A stretch of DNA of 64,000 bases from Hyposmocoma kahamanoa (taxonomy: Eukaryota > Arthropoda > Insecta > Lepidoptera > Cosmopterigidae). The stretch is taken from assembly GCF_003589595.1 (NCBI RefSeq), contig NW_020653415.1, positions 1,140,052 through 1,204,051 of the forward strand. Direction: 5' to 3'. The notes beneath the pieces were generated by a model. The model had not been told where the DNA came from and did not search any database. It was given only the letters and a program-made list of their open reading frames with translations. Of this stretch, positions 44,698 to 55,355 are shown piece after piece; the stretch's first letter is position 1, and each line of letters starts with the position of its first letter. The translations under genes were made by a program, and so were the position numbers.

Positions 44698-46540
44698 ACA
44701 AAGAGATTCTGGAACCCTTAATGCTATGTAGATATCGTGAGGCACTACGTCATCACATTGCAAAACCGAAATAAACGAACAGCGGGCCACCGAGTGTCAT
44801 TAAGATATTGAAGCTCTGTTGGCTGTCGTAGTTGTCACTTGGTAGTTAAAGAGGAAGATTTAATGGCAGTCAATTAGTAGTTCTAAATCGCAAGAATCCT
44901 TTAGAAATCTGAAACGCATCAAAAACGTATGAAAATGCGTCAATGGTAATTACAAAGTAAATTTTTATACACGTTTGGTAATTTCATGTTGTTGTACATA
45001 ACTCTATTGATACAAATGGTTTATAATAATATTTTGCCTTACTTGACTACACGTTTTAAGCTATTGAGAAAGCGTATTGACAAATGACACTACTAAAGAA
45101 CGTAATATCGTAAATTCGTTTTCGAAAATAGTTTTTCAATTTATTTAAATTACATTTTTCCATTAAAATTGCGAATTATATGCTTTTGTGCCCCTACCTA
45201 AATGTATGTTCAACGTTTTATACCATAGTTTGCATCTAACTTAACCGCGCACCGCTTACTACCCGAACGCAATTCCATTAAACCTTAAATGCTCTTCATT
45301 ATCTAAAGGCAACTGTGTGTCTTACAGTAGTAGCGCGGACCAAGCGTAGTTGTGATAAGTCCTCAATGTTGTTTTTCGATAAGGGTTCCAGAAAAATAAT
45401 AACATCCTGCTGAAATGCTTGTACCAGAGGTTTTAGGAAGTACCCTTTTATTTTTTACGTGCCTCCCAATCCTTATCATGATCGCTGTACTTTGCAGAGA
45501 GTAATTTTACCACCAGCAAAAAATAACCACCCAGCACACATAACGTCTTACATCTTTTTCTGTATATTTTACACACGTTAAGAATGTCAACTTGGCGTGC
45601 TCCTATATTTTACAAGAAACACCTCTGAAAATCTATCTAACGTGTTCTATTATCTCGAGACCCCAGATGTCCCACGATGTCCCAGATGTCGCCGTATGCG
45701 GCGTAGACACTATTCAGTTCTCTCTGCTACCAATTTAAACGACAAACAGTCGGAACACAATACCGGAAAGCACCGGTACCGGTACGATGTATCTATACCT
45801 GTACTAAGTGCAAAGTGCCTTCGGGAATGGAGCTAGAAGCTTTAACAATATCCGCGCCATCGAGGAAACTGCTAGAAACTTCTGGCAGTCTGGTATTTAC
45901 TAGGCAATGTCTGAATACTTTTGACCCTAAATAATGGTGCTAGTTAATGAATTTTTTACATCATCATTGGTATGGACGTAGAGATAATTATATCTTTGAA
46001 TTTTCACAAAATGGCGGTAGCTTTTTCGTCATAAATAAATCGACACTGGTAAAATAATAACAACACAATTCAAAAATAATAAAAGAAGACAAAACTGCAC
46101 CGCACCCAGCTGGGCAGTAAAGAAAAAGTTTGGAAAAACATAAATTAGTACCGACCCCGCTTTATTGTGGGCCATAAACGTACGCCTAGCAAGTTCTGAT
46201 TGCCTGGTACTTTTGTTTATGTTGGATGTAACCCGCACACTCCTAGTGTAACTAGCATTCTCCATGTAACCTAATTGGTATCATGTTTACCTACCTAATG
46301 TATAGTTTGTCTAGAAGAGATTGCTACTCAGTAATGAGGCCGCCATTTATACTTTGTTTTTACGTTTTGTTTGCAATATGGAAAGTTTATTTGTGTGCAT
46401 GTAAAAATATTTGTATTGTATTACACTGCCTCGTTTGTCTTGTATTGTATTAAATATGCAATTGATTTTTAACATCGGTCTTTAACTGGTATTCTGGAAA
46501 TTAATATGATTGTCAAAAATTTGTCTCAGATGATGATGAT
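44698..46540. other. unassigned DNA
   Basis: A 79-codon frame (45597-45836) with arginine-rich RCPRCRRMRRRH is the only unusual peptide; it is too short to call. Small direct repeats of GATGTCCCA at about 45667-45688 underlie it. No exon is supported. Confidence 0.4.
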
Positions 46541-46544
46541 GGGT

Positions 46545-46895
46545 AGCGAGCGCGGGCGATGGCGCCGCGGTGTGACGTTAAACCGTTGGGCAATTTTCAA
46601 ATTTAGGGATAAATGCGAATTTAATAAATAGGGCTTCAGTTGAAAATCTAAATTTAGCAGGTTCTCTATAGTACTTTAAGAGGAATATCTTCATATAAAA
46701 GTTACGTGCAAAGTTAGATATTTTATTCTGGAATTATTCATTTTAAACTTTTATATTACCTTTTTTGGTATTTTACATGATCAAGTAAGGTACATCATCC
46801 TAGCGTGTAACAAATTAGCACATTGTTTATACAATATCCTTAGGTGTATCCTATATTTGAAAGATCGTTATTTAATAGTAAATACTTAAAATATT
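46545..46895 (-). repeat. dispersed repeat G, copy 2
   Basis: Reverse complement of the 21.1-kb copy: GAGCGCGGGCGATGGCGCC, CCGTTGGGCAATTTTCAAAT, AGCAGGTTCTCTATAGTACT, ATATAAAAGTTACGTGCAAA, CCTTAGGTGTATCC and AAGATCGTTATTTAATAGT are in mirrored order. Confidence 0.7.
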
Positions 46896-47514
46896 TGATG
46901 TAACAAAATAGTTTTCCGTCATTTCGCCGTGAGTCGCCTTAACCGTTTGTTCACTTCAACGTGTGGCCTTCTGAACTGTAATTTTCCACAGTTAAATTCG
47001 TCATTCCAAACATTAACAATGTCAGTAATAATTTCATTATTTCATAATGACATCGTTAACTATAATATCTTGCGCGCTATTGAAAGGGGAGTTCTATTGT
47101 TTATGTTATTGAACATTACACTTTTATTGTTGAAAGTAATTATAGTAAAAGGATACATAAGGTTATTTTATGGAAGATTTTATGTGAAGTAATTCATTTT
47201 ACGTTGAGTATTTCTTAGAAGTAGACGGGACGCTAAATGAAAAAGAGCACGGCATGGAAGAGTGGGGTTAACTACAGGTCGGAATATCTCGGAGTGCCGA
47301 ATTCGCTCTTCAATATCTACAGCAAACACTACGTGTTAATGCGGATACGAATACATGACACGATCGCTAGTTGCAATCGCCGCTTTGGTGAAATTAGGCC
47401 ACATCTGCAAATAAACTACGATTCAGGACAGAGGCTTGGAGATTCCAAAACGAAATTAGTCGATGACTTATAGGAGACTTACAAAACTTCACATAAACAT
47501 AACTTGTTTCATGT
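46896..47514. other. unassigned AT-rich DNA
   Basis: Two frames of 78-87 codons have no recognised domain. Confidence 0.4.
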
Positions 47515-47789
47515 TTAAGTTTTTATTGAATTGATATTCAATTATTTTCATCTGAAATTACTCCACTAGTTTGTTAAAGATCGAACACTCAGAAAAAAAT
47601 CCTTCGATCCAGCCAGATTCGAAACGACGTCTTCTAGCATACCGTGGCAGACGCTATACCAACTAAGCCACGGAACGAACCTGCGGACCTCACGAACTTT
47701 TCTGTGTTTCTTGACGTGTGTTTGCATTTCGTTTTTTCAGCGACTTTTTAGCCGTACCGCCATCTATGAGAAATGTTAAGTATTTCGTC
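47515..47789 (-). mobile_element. SINE-C copy, near full length
   Basis: On the minus strand the order is: leader GCGGTACGGCTAAAAAGTCG, AGTTCGTGAGGTCCGCAGGT, A box CCGTGGCTTAGTTGGTATAG, B box ACGTCGTTTCGAATCTGGC, GAAGGATTTTTTTCTGAGTG and AACAAACTAGTGGAGTAATT, ending TTGAATATCAATTCAATAAA. This is the best guide to the family's full structure. Confidence 0.85.
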
Positions 47790-47995
47790 AAAAGATCTGA
47801 GAAGCGCTGCCACTGCGCCCGTTACACTGAGACATAAATTAAAAAGTCCCATTTGCGTGTAATTTCACCGGTACTCTTATCCTTCAAAACCGGAACGCAG
47901 TAATGCTCACGTTACGGCTTGGCGGCAGAAGTAGGCGAGCTGACAAGTACTTCTCTGGATAAACTCTTTCACACGGAGCTCTACTACAACTAAGA
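47790..47995 (-). mobile_element. SINE-A copy, 3' end missing
   Basis: It begins AAAAGATCTGAGAAGCGCTG and ends CACACGGAGCTCTACTACAA on the plus strand. It abuts the leader end of SINE-C without a spacer, so SINE-C probably inserted into it. Confidence 0.85.
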
Positions 47996-48027
47996 ACCGA
48001 CTAAACTACGTATGATCACATGTGGTT

Positions 48028-48272
48028 GTTAACCGACTTCAAAAAGGAGGAGGCTTTCAATTCGACTGTATTTTTTTGTGTGTATGTCATGCGATTACAT
48101 TTGTGAACCAACTCCGATTATTATTATTTTTTTGTAGGGTCTGTACCACCTCTAAAGGTAGCCAATTAGGGGATGAATCTGGGATTGGATGGATTTCAGT
48201 CTCTTTCCGTTAACCGACTTCAATAAAATTTGGCAATTAAATGTGATTCAATAAACTTTTGTACTCGGTTTT
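48028..48272 (+). repeat. AACCGACTTC insect repeat, internally deleted
   Basis: TTAACCGACTTCAAAAAGGA, CAATTCGACTGTATTTTTTT, TCTGTACCACCTCTAAAGGT, then CCGTTAACCGACTTCAATAA and ACTCGGTTTTCTTTTTTAT. It shows the same end structure as the 32.9-kb copy. Confidence 0.8.
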
Positions 48273-48531
48273 CTTTTTTATAAAAAGTTATATATTTTTT
48301 TATTAAACCAAGGGTATATTAAAGATCGATCAATATGTGACAGAGACAATATTGTATATATTATTTAAAAATTATAGTTGAAACAACAATTAAGTTGAAA
48401 CAATTAAATAATGTAGTGGTCTGTACTATGTAGATTGACGTTGGCGGCATTCCAGACGTTCAAACCCCTCGGTTCAAAATCTTTACTTAAAATGCCTTTT
48501 TTAAAGAAAATGTACGGAAAACCTAGCACAC

Positions 48532-48728
48532 GTTTTAATGTCCAGCAGTGGCACCTATAAGAGCGCATTGATACGACACGAATTTCGTCGCGTTCACCCG
48601 GCGCGGCCGCCGTGCGGTCGAAGAGCGGAGTCCGCGTTTTTCTACATTGACTCGGCCGAGAATCGAACCTGGGACCTTAGAGATCAGCGACACTATGAAA
48701 ACCGGTGTGCAAGCCACACGACTACGAT
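48532..48728 (-). mobile_element. SINE-D copy with tRNA head
   Basis: The minus strand has CGTGTGGCTTGCACACCGG, B box CCCAGGTTCGATTCTCGG, then CGCGGACTCCGCTCTTCGAC, CGCACGGCGGCCGCGCCGGG and AATTCGTGTCGTATCAATGC. The last block matches 41.2 kb. The open frames on both strands here are artefacts of its GC content. Confidence 0.65.
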
Positions 48729-48734
48729 AGTCGT

Positions 48735-49425
48735 TTGAATTTGAATTATAATCTTGCTATTTAAAAATGTTGCTGTTGTTGTTTACCAGAGTCCACTTCT
48801 AATTAATTATCTTTCAATTTGGTCTCATTAACACCAAGCGACATTGAGAACCATTATCTTTTCGCTTGCACCTGGGCGTGCTAATTTTTCTAACTCTTAT
48901 CGTAACTCGTCGAGAACTTTTCGGCAAACAATGGGCACGTGAAAAAGGGACGGAATTTTGTGGTTTTACACTGAAGTGAAAGAGACAGGTGCTTAATATG
49001 TGGTATTATGTCTAAATTGAAGCTGCTAAGCGTCAGGTTACATCACCGGGGAAAATTGTTAGGTGGTTTATGTTGTGTTTCAAATCATCGTTGGTTAGCA
49101 TAAAATTGATTATTTATTACAGGAACGATTTATTAGGCTATCTACGAATCAGATTATCTAGTCTCGATCACGATTTCTTTGTTTACAAAAATGTCTTGTC
49201 GGTTTGACAGCTCAAATTGGTTGAGGCCGCAGAGGGTGTGGCGCTGATGTTATTTGAATCTATTCAGTCTAATCAGTCATCTGACATGGCCCCACGATAT
49301 GACGATCGTAACAGGTTTGCCGTATAAAAATAAAGAAGTGAAATTGATAGATAATGTTTAATAAATAAGCGTGCATTGACAACATGGGCTTTTTGTGAGA
49401 GCTATTTAGAAAGTGAACAACCAAC
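48735..49425. other. unassigned DNA
   Basis: No gene or shared repeat recognised. Confidence 0.4.
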
Positions 49426-49429
49426 TGCG

Positions 49430-49948
49430 GCCGCTCCCTGTGAATTCGCCGCGTGACGTTTAAAATCCGTTTGATCCTGAACCATCAACCGAACCGGGAC
49501 AATTGCTTCAACTGTACCAAGCACAAGTCCGGTCGTGTATGAAGTTCTGCTAAATACCAACTGGCCTCCTTGGATTCACCTGAAAAGCGTACCAAGAAGC
49601 TTATTATTAGTAGAGATGATACTGCATAGCCTTAAACACCGCCGTAAAGTTACCTACTTATCGGTATTCTACAGGATATATCACGGAAAGTGTGCGAGGG
49701 AATCGCACGATTTCATTCCGCCTTCCCCTTTCCATCATCGGGGGACTAGACGTAGGTTGGGATTCCACCGCTATGATGTGGCAATTCCAAGGATTCGCAC
49801 GGGGCGTTTCGCTTCCACATTTATATGGCGAATGGCTATGGAGTGGAATTCCCTGCAGATTTGTTCCCTTAACTTGGGCCGTTTCAAGACGAGAGTGAAT
49901 AGGCATTATTTATCGTCGACTTCATCGTCATTTTCCATCAGGTAAAAT
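49430..49948 (+). pseudogene. Jockey-like LINE, ORF2 C-terminus
   Basis: An upstream frame reads QLLQLYQAQVRSCMKFC* (about 49500-49555). After a shift, the 136-codon frame 49535-49945 carries SLKHRRKVTYLSVFYRIYHG, FIPPSPFHHRGTRRRLGFH, RFASTFIWRMAMEWNSL and GRFKTRVNRHYLSS. This is the C-terminal region of Jockey-type reverse transcriptase proteins, including the usual 'F-TRVNRH' end. The reverse-transcriptase core and endonuclease are lost, and the link to the upstream frame is broken. Related to the 54.7-kb fragment. Confidence 0.8.
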
Positions 49949-50339
49949 GGAAGTCAAATGCGCACTTAGTTTTCAAATAAAAAAAAAAATCTTTTGTACT
50001 TTTGTAATCAACTGATGTTATTATTATATTTCTCTCTGGAGGAATCGATAACGAAGAGTGAAAAGGCCGAGTATCAATCAATACACGAACGTTCTTTATG
50101 TAATTCCTGACTAAATCAGTGATACGGTTATATTCTTACGTATTTTTATTCGCGTGAAGTCAAAATACACCTCTTTTAATATAATATTGAAACTTGCTTC
50201 TTCCTTCCTATTATATACATTATCTAGTCTACTAATAGTCAATCAGTTACTCGAACTTAATGAGAAAATATTTATAAGTTGAAAATACCATCATGTCTAA
50301 ATACACTTAAGTAAACTGTTATACTAGACAGTTGGAATC

Positions 50340-50400
50340 GAGCCAGAGCTGTGACCGATGCACTCAGAGCGCTCCATTATTCTTCGCAGATGTACAGCTT
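50340..50400 (-). repeat. possible tRNA-like sequence
   Basis: The minus strand holds GAGCGCTCTGAGTGCATCGG and GCTCTGGCTCGATTCCAAC, spaced like A and B boxes. Stems do not close well; weak call. Confidence 0.3.
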
Positions 50401-50763
50401 AATTGCTCCAACTTTATATTGTTCTCCATTTAAAGATTACCCTTTCGTGGTGGTTCTATGAGTAATGGAGTTTCTTTAAGGTAAATTAAAAGGAAAAGAA
50501 AAAGACACAGGGTTAAGGTTTTCTTCATTCCACTAGTGTGGTCAAGTCGTTAATAACAAGTGCTATAACAACCATGTAACACGGTTTTTGTTTCTGGGTT
50601 AGAAATACTTATAATTTTTTAATTATTGTTTTATTTCCGTGCAAAATCTTTGCTTTTCTATTCAGGACAACGAATAGTTGAAATTTAAGTACATACAATT
50701 AACGAAACTCACAACTCTTCAAATAAAAGACACAAACATTATATTTTAAATCAATAGTATATT

Positions 50764-51090
50764 ATAATTATTAATACAAAGATCAAACACTCAGAAAAAA
50801 AACTACGAAAAAGCGCTACGACTAAAAAGTCGTTGAAAGACCAAGTACAAAGACACGACGCAAGCACATAAAAAAATTCGTGAGGTCCGTTGGTTCGTTC
50901 CGTGGTATAGCGTCTTAGTTGGTATAGCGTCTGGCACGGTATGCAAGAAGACGTCGGTTCGAATCCGACCGGATCGAAGGAATTTTTTCTGAGTGTTTTT
51001 TCTGAGTGTTCGATCTTTGTATTAATAATTATAACAAACTAGTGGAGTAATTTCACAAAAAATAATTGAATATCAATTCAATAAAAATTT
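50764..51090 (+). mobile_element. SINE-C copy with 15-bp target duplication
   Basis: AATCAATAGTATATT flanks it at 50749-50763 and 51091-51105, an exact 15-bp duplication. Leader GACTAAAAAGTCGTTGAAAG, a doubled A box (GGTATAGCGTC twice), perfect B box GTCGGTTCGAATCCGACCGG, then body and tail. Its first 40 bp are an inverted copy of its own 3' body (ATACAAAGATCAAACACTCA versus TGAGTGTTCGATCTTTGTAT), giving inverted ends. Confidence 0.9.
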
Positions 51091-51244
51091 AATCAATAGT
51101 ATATTTCAACCAAAATTCTATAAATGTAATCAAACAAAAACACCTACAAATGTGTAGAATTGAGAAATTATGCGCAGTGTTTTGTTTTAATGGGACAGTA
51201 TGTGGAAATCCGAAACCATTGAAGATACAAGAAAATAGTCTTAG

Positions 51245-51520
51245 GATCCATTAAGTCTTTTATACAATGAAATCATCGTTATAAGAAGCTGAGTCGTCTA
51301 CCGGCATTAAAAAAATAGTCATATATTTAAATAGTTCATTTTATATGATAAAAATTTTATGAAATTTTAGCAGCTTCTGCTGTCCTGATTTTTTTTGTCT
51401 TATACAATGAAATCATCCTTACAAAAAACGAAGTCGATCGAAACAAAGCTTTTTTACTCTCTTATTGCAAAAACATAAAACTTTTCCAGCTAATGCCAAT
51501 TCCGCATTACTAAGTATTGT
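51245..51520 (+). repeat. dispersed repeat F, copy 3
   Basis: TACAATGAAATCATCGTTAT, CGTCTACCGGCATTAAAAAA, GCAGCTTCTGCTGTCCTG and a second TACAATGAAATCATCC, then CTCTTATTGCAAAAACATAA and CCAGCTAATGCCAATTCCGC. It runs straight into SINE-A at the same point as at 20.5 kb. Confidence 0.75.
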
Positions 51521-51785
51521 TACATTATCTATTTCTGCCGCCAAGCAGTAATATCAGCATTACTGTATTCCAGTTTTAAAGGGTAAGGGTGCTGGTGAAA
51601 TTACAGGCACATGAGACTTGTCAACTTACGTCTCAGAGTGACGGGCGCAGTGGCAGTGCCCCTCAGATCTTTGCGCTTTAAAGCTCTGAGTGACACTGCA
51701 ACCGTTATGAATAGGCGTGCCGCTTTGTCGTTTACCACCAGGCCCAAGACTTGTTCGCCCCGTCACTTGATATCATTACATAAAA
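51520..51785 (+). mobile_element. SINE-A copy
   Basis: From TTACATTATCTATTTCTGCC to GCCCCGTCACTTGATATCAT. The central hairpin is almost perfect. The 5' end is fused to repeat F. Confidence 0.9.
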
Positions 51786-52580
51786 CCACTATGTGGCTAT
51801 GTAAATAGGCAGCTATATAGAGAGCCACAAAATTGAAGTTTCAGGGGTGTATAGTTACTCTTTTCTACATACTTGCTGGTCAGATAAGCAGAAACCAATA
51901 CTGTCAAACCAGAAACAGTTCTTTTTTGAATGTATATGTGATCCTAAGATGCAGCAAACTATATGGTTTGGCTTTTTGAAGATGGAATAAAATGACAGTT
52001 CATGTGTAAAAGTGTTGTCCGCTTTCAAGTAGCTAGTGATGGCTGTCGATACATATTTTGTCGACTATCGACTGAATGTTGGTTATGCTTGTGCAATAAA
52101 TAATCGAGCTAGTTTATTTATAATCAGCTAGTCAGTCAACAAGCCACTAATATAGCAAGTCGGTATCAAAACCAGCTGCAACAAAATTTTATTTATAATT
52201 TAGTTAAACGGAATTTTACACAACGCCATCAGCAGCCTTCTTTTATTTTTATCAACTCTTTTGTGTTTTAATTATGTCTTAAAATTAGGGAAACGCGCCT
52301 CAGCGGAACGAGTCTGGGTTTGTTTCGAAATAGCGCATAAATATTAATTATCACAGAAGGAAGGGTATTTGGTGACGTCACAAGAGAACGGCCGCGTTTT
52401 TATTTATGAAATAAAGAATGTTCAATTGTCCTTACACATTGCTAACTTAAACTGCGCTATGGCGATCCCAAAGTCTCTCGGAAGAATTGTTGCATAGCAA
52501 CAAAACGCCTGATGCACATTAAGTTACTGGTTGTGTACTTAAATTATTGTTCCGTGTTGCCATTGTAATTTTGTTTTTTT
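51786..52580. other. unassigned DNA
   Basis: GTCGAC/TAGTCGA words and AGCTAGT words cluster at 52030-52150. No gene is recognised. Confidence 0.4.
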
Positions 52581-52584
52581 TATG

Positions 52585-53322
52585 GTAACAAGTGACGGAA
52601 TGAACAAGTCGTGTGCCGGGTTAAAGTCAAAGTCAAAGTCAAAGATTATTTATTCCATAGGTAAAATAAATTTACACTTGAGAACGTCACATTTAAGCTA
52701 CTGCTCGTTCACTACGCTGACCTCCCTGAGAAGAACGAGCAACAAATTCTAGGGATTGCTCTTTTCAAATAACTTAAATGCAGTGGAATATACTTTGAAT
52801 CAAATTTGTGTGGATTCTGGAGCCATGTCGTCTTTCCATACATCTTTATCTAACACGTAGTCTTCAATTTTGTAATATGATTTTTCGATCAAAATATTTT
52901 TAATGTAGTTTTTAACAAAATATTTTTAATGTAGTTTTTAAACGTAGGAAATGATAAACTTAATATATGCTCCGGAATCTTATTGTAAAAACGTATACAG
53001 TTCCCCACTTCAGGGTGGTAGAGTAGAGACTCAATGCTCAATTCATGATTTGAGTAATGGTTTAAAGCACTCGAAATCATACTCAAGTCCCTGCCATTAG
53101 GGTCGTATTACCAGTGCTTGTGTTGCCAGTGCAATCCTGACTTGAGTATTGAATAGAGTTCTAGAATACGACCCTGAGAGGCACTGCCACCGTGCTCGTT
53201 ACTCTGAGACATAAGTTGAGAAGTTCCATATGCCTGTAATTTCACCAGCACCTTCATTCTTCAACATCAAAATGCAGTAATGCCCATATTACTACTTGGC
53301 GGCAGAAATAGATAAGGCTAAA
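52585..53322 (-). mobile_element. SINE-A interrupted by a LINE
   Basis: The 3' end (AACAAGTGACGGAATGAACA, 52588-52620) and the 5' two-thirds (CTGAGAGGCACTGCC to GGCGGCAGAAATAGATAAGG, 53172-53320) lie on either side of a LINE. About 80 bp of SINE-A between them are missing. Confidence 0.7.
52620..53095 (-). pseudogene. CR1/Jockey-like LINE, 3' end
   Basis: The tail is four GTCAAA-type units at 52623-52645. The 3' UTR has AAGAACGAGCAACAAATTCT, and the reverse frame 53086-52889 encodes GNCIRFYNKIPEHILSLSFP and FKNYIKNI, the C-terminus seen in the 2.3-kb copy. A 20-bp stretch AAAATATTTTTAATGTAGTT is doubled near 52890-52930. Confidence 0.8.
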
Positions 53323-53412
53323 TACGCTATTTACTGATACCGTTTATTTTAATATGAAAGAGTTATCCATAGTTTGGGGAAAAGATTGTCTTTTAGGAGC
53401 CCAGCAAAATCA

Positions 53413-53447
53413 GTTTAGTGTACTGATTGACAATCAGTACACTAAAC
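53413..53447. repeat. perfect 16-bp hairpin, three-base loop
   Basis: GTTTAGTGTACTGATT (53413-53428) pairs exactly with 53432-53447 around GAC. Confidence 0.95.
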
Positions 53448-53790
53448 CTCAGGAACCTGTTCCAATCAGAATGCAGTCTCTTAGTTATTCACTCCAGCGT
53501 AATTTAGTAGTAACACCCTAGTAGTGGAAAGGCTTTTTTTGTGAAAATATCCTTTCTACAATATTCAAAGTATTTTCCTCCCGTATTCCATAGCCGTCGA
53601 ACGCCCTTATTGCATCAAACGAAAACAAAAGAAATATTAGAACATCAGCAAAAGTGGACAAAAAAGCTGTTAAAACAAAAAACATAGATCTGCAATAAAC
53701 ACATAGAGAATTATAAATTATAAATTATTATTAGAATTCGTAATGTCTGTTAACTCGTTTCGCACCTCAGTTTTTTTTTAAATATATTTA
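53448..53790. other. unassigned AT-rich DNA
   Basis: No gene or shared repeat recognised. Confidence 0.4.
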
Positions 53791-53792
53791 AC

Positions 53793-53892
53793 AGTTGAGA
53801 GAGCAATAACCCTAGGTAATATTTTTAATAGTTGAGAGAGCGGTAACCCTAGGTAATATTTTTAATAGTTGAGAGAGCGGTAACCCAGGTTT
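53793..53892 (+). repeat. 37-bp tandem repeat of a SINE A-box region
   Basis: AGTTGAGAGAGC recurs at 53793, 53830 and 53867, a 37-bp period. Each unit holds GAGAGAGCGGTAACCC, a tRNA A-box-like sequence, and the last unit runs into the tRNA-like head of the following SINE. Confidence 0.9.
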
Positions 53893-54030
53893 GGCGAAAA
53901 AGTCGCTGGTGCGAGTCCAGCCGGATCGTAGATTTTTCTTTGTGTTTGTTCGATTATTAACAAACTAGTGGAGCATTCTCACAAAGAAATATATGAATAT
54001 TATGGTAGTTAAAACATTCGTAATAAAAGT
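53867..54030 (+). mobile_element. SINE-C-related copy
   Basis: The head GAGAGCGGTAACCCAGG, B box TGGTGCGAGTCCAGCCGG, then ATTTTTCTTTGTGTTTGTTC, AACAAACTAGTGGAGCATTC and GAATATTATGGTAG. Its head differs from the other SINE-C copies while the body is the same. Confidence 0.7.
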
Positions 54031-54239
54031 ATAGCAATGTATTATTTTTGTTAACCTATGGCATATTTTTTTAGCTTCCTCTTGTACGGACAATGGCACA
54101 CTACACATTTTTGTTCGAAAATCGCCTCCAGTGCAACGGAACAAGATACGTCAATGAGTAGCTTGATGTGCTGGCGTGTGACCATCCTCCTATCTCCACG
54201 TTTTCCTCGTGTGAGTACACTCGGCTTGTGTATGCTCGG

Positions 54240-54425
54240 AACACAGTCATCATCATCACATTATATCAGCCGTAAGACTAGCCGGTCGGACGCGACGTGC
54301 ATTCATCGGTTACCCGCCGTCCTTACCCGGTCACCCGTCCATCTAGTTGGGGGCCGTCCCACTAAACGCCTTCAGGTTCGTGGTCTCAATTCGAGATCCT
54401 GCCGACTGCCACTTCAAATTGCTAA
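54240..54425 (-). pseudogene. RTE-type LINE, C-terminal end and tail
   Basis: The minus strand reads GRPPTRWTGDRVRTAGNR*M then HVASDRLVLR, the RTE-like ORF2 C-terminus with one stop, followed by GATGATGATGA at 54250-54262. The 213-codon plus-strand frame 54058-54699 runs antisense over this and is not a gene. Confidence 0.75.
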
Positions 54426-54656
54426 TCCTGTGAGCTATGTCGGTGACTTTGGTTTTTATAGGGAACGCAGTCGCAGACAGGGAACCCCATTCCAGGACTG
54501 TCATAATAAAAGACGACAAGTGCTTAATACGCCTGTAGGGAATATCGACTTTGTACGCATGATATCTCGCCGTATGTCTGGATGTAAAATGAAAAAAGGG
54601 GGCGAGCGGAATGAGCTAATGGCGCCCTTAGACATACTCATCGAAATACGAGTATA

Positions 54657-55005
54657 TTCTGTAGAAAACCGACAGACAGACAACGCGCCGGTGGGCTAAA
54701 CTATGAAGTTTACATTCGAGTTTATTGTCACCAATGAGTCTCCTGGCTCTGCTTTCAACCGAGTCTACAGTTTCAAGTTGATATTTCGCTGAGCCATCCC
54801 ACAAGTGACTGCAATACTCCATGAAAGGTCGGACATATAATTTGTACAGAGTTAAAGGTTCTGCCTATAAAAAACTACAAAAATCTTCCATCATCAAAAC
54901 ACTCGTATCTAGATTTCTCAGGATCAATCGCCGTTTCTCGTTAAAGACTTTATTCTCTTAAATCGGAGCATCTCTTTTCTGAACTACTTTAATTAATTTC
55001 CAACT
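54657..55005 (-). pseudogene. Jockey-like LINE, ORF2 C-terminal fragment
   Basis: The reverse frame 54822-54628 encodes MEYCSHLWDGSAKYQLETVD and SVESRARRLIGDNK, then SLAHRRVVCLSVFYRIY, where LINE homology stops at about 54657. The reading LYKLYVRPF precedes it, so homology extends upstream of the first methionine. It overlaps in protein sequence with the 49.4-kb copy and supplies the part missing there. Dead: truncated at both ends. Confidence 0.8.
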
Positions 55006-55164
55006 TCGCCTATTATATGTTCGAACAGTTCTAGTTCTCAAGCTCTTTGAGATTCGTACTTATTGTTGTTGACGTTTTTAATATAGGAAAATTGGAAAAT
55101 AAGTTTAGATATCATAGATATTTTTGTAGTACCTATTTGGAAAAAAGAGTGCCATAAAGCCTGG

Positions 55165-55355
55165 GTGTTCGTGTACAGGCAAGCAGTGAAATTGCTGGCA
55201 ATTGGGACTTATCAACTTATGTCTCAGGAGGACGGGTGCAATGTCAGTGCCCTCAGATCTTTGTGATTTAAAGCGCAGCGGCACTGCAACTGCTATGGAC
55301 AGGCGTGTCGTTTACCATCAGGAGCACGATTTGTTCCTCCCGTATTATAAAAAAA
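55165..55355 (+). mobile_element. SINE-A copy, 5' part diverged
   Basis: GGGACTTATCAACTTATGTC, CAGGAGGACGGGTGCAATG, GCGGCACTGCAACTGCTATG and TTACCATCAGGAGCACGA are in family order, followed by an A-rich tail. Confidence 0.8.

Noticed and set aside
45597..45836. Arginine-rich CPRC peptide as a zinc-binding exon
   Set aside because: Only one cysteine pair is present, it derives partly from short DNA repeats, and no splice context is convincing.
54058..54699. 213-codon open frame, the longest real one in the window
   Set aside because: It runs antisense across an RTE-type LINE C-terminus and its TGATGA tail, and has no coherent domain.
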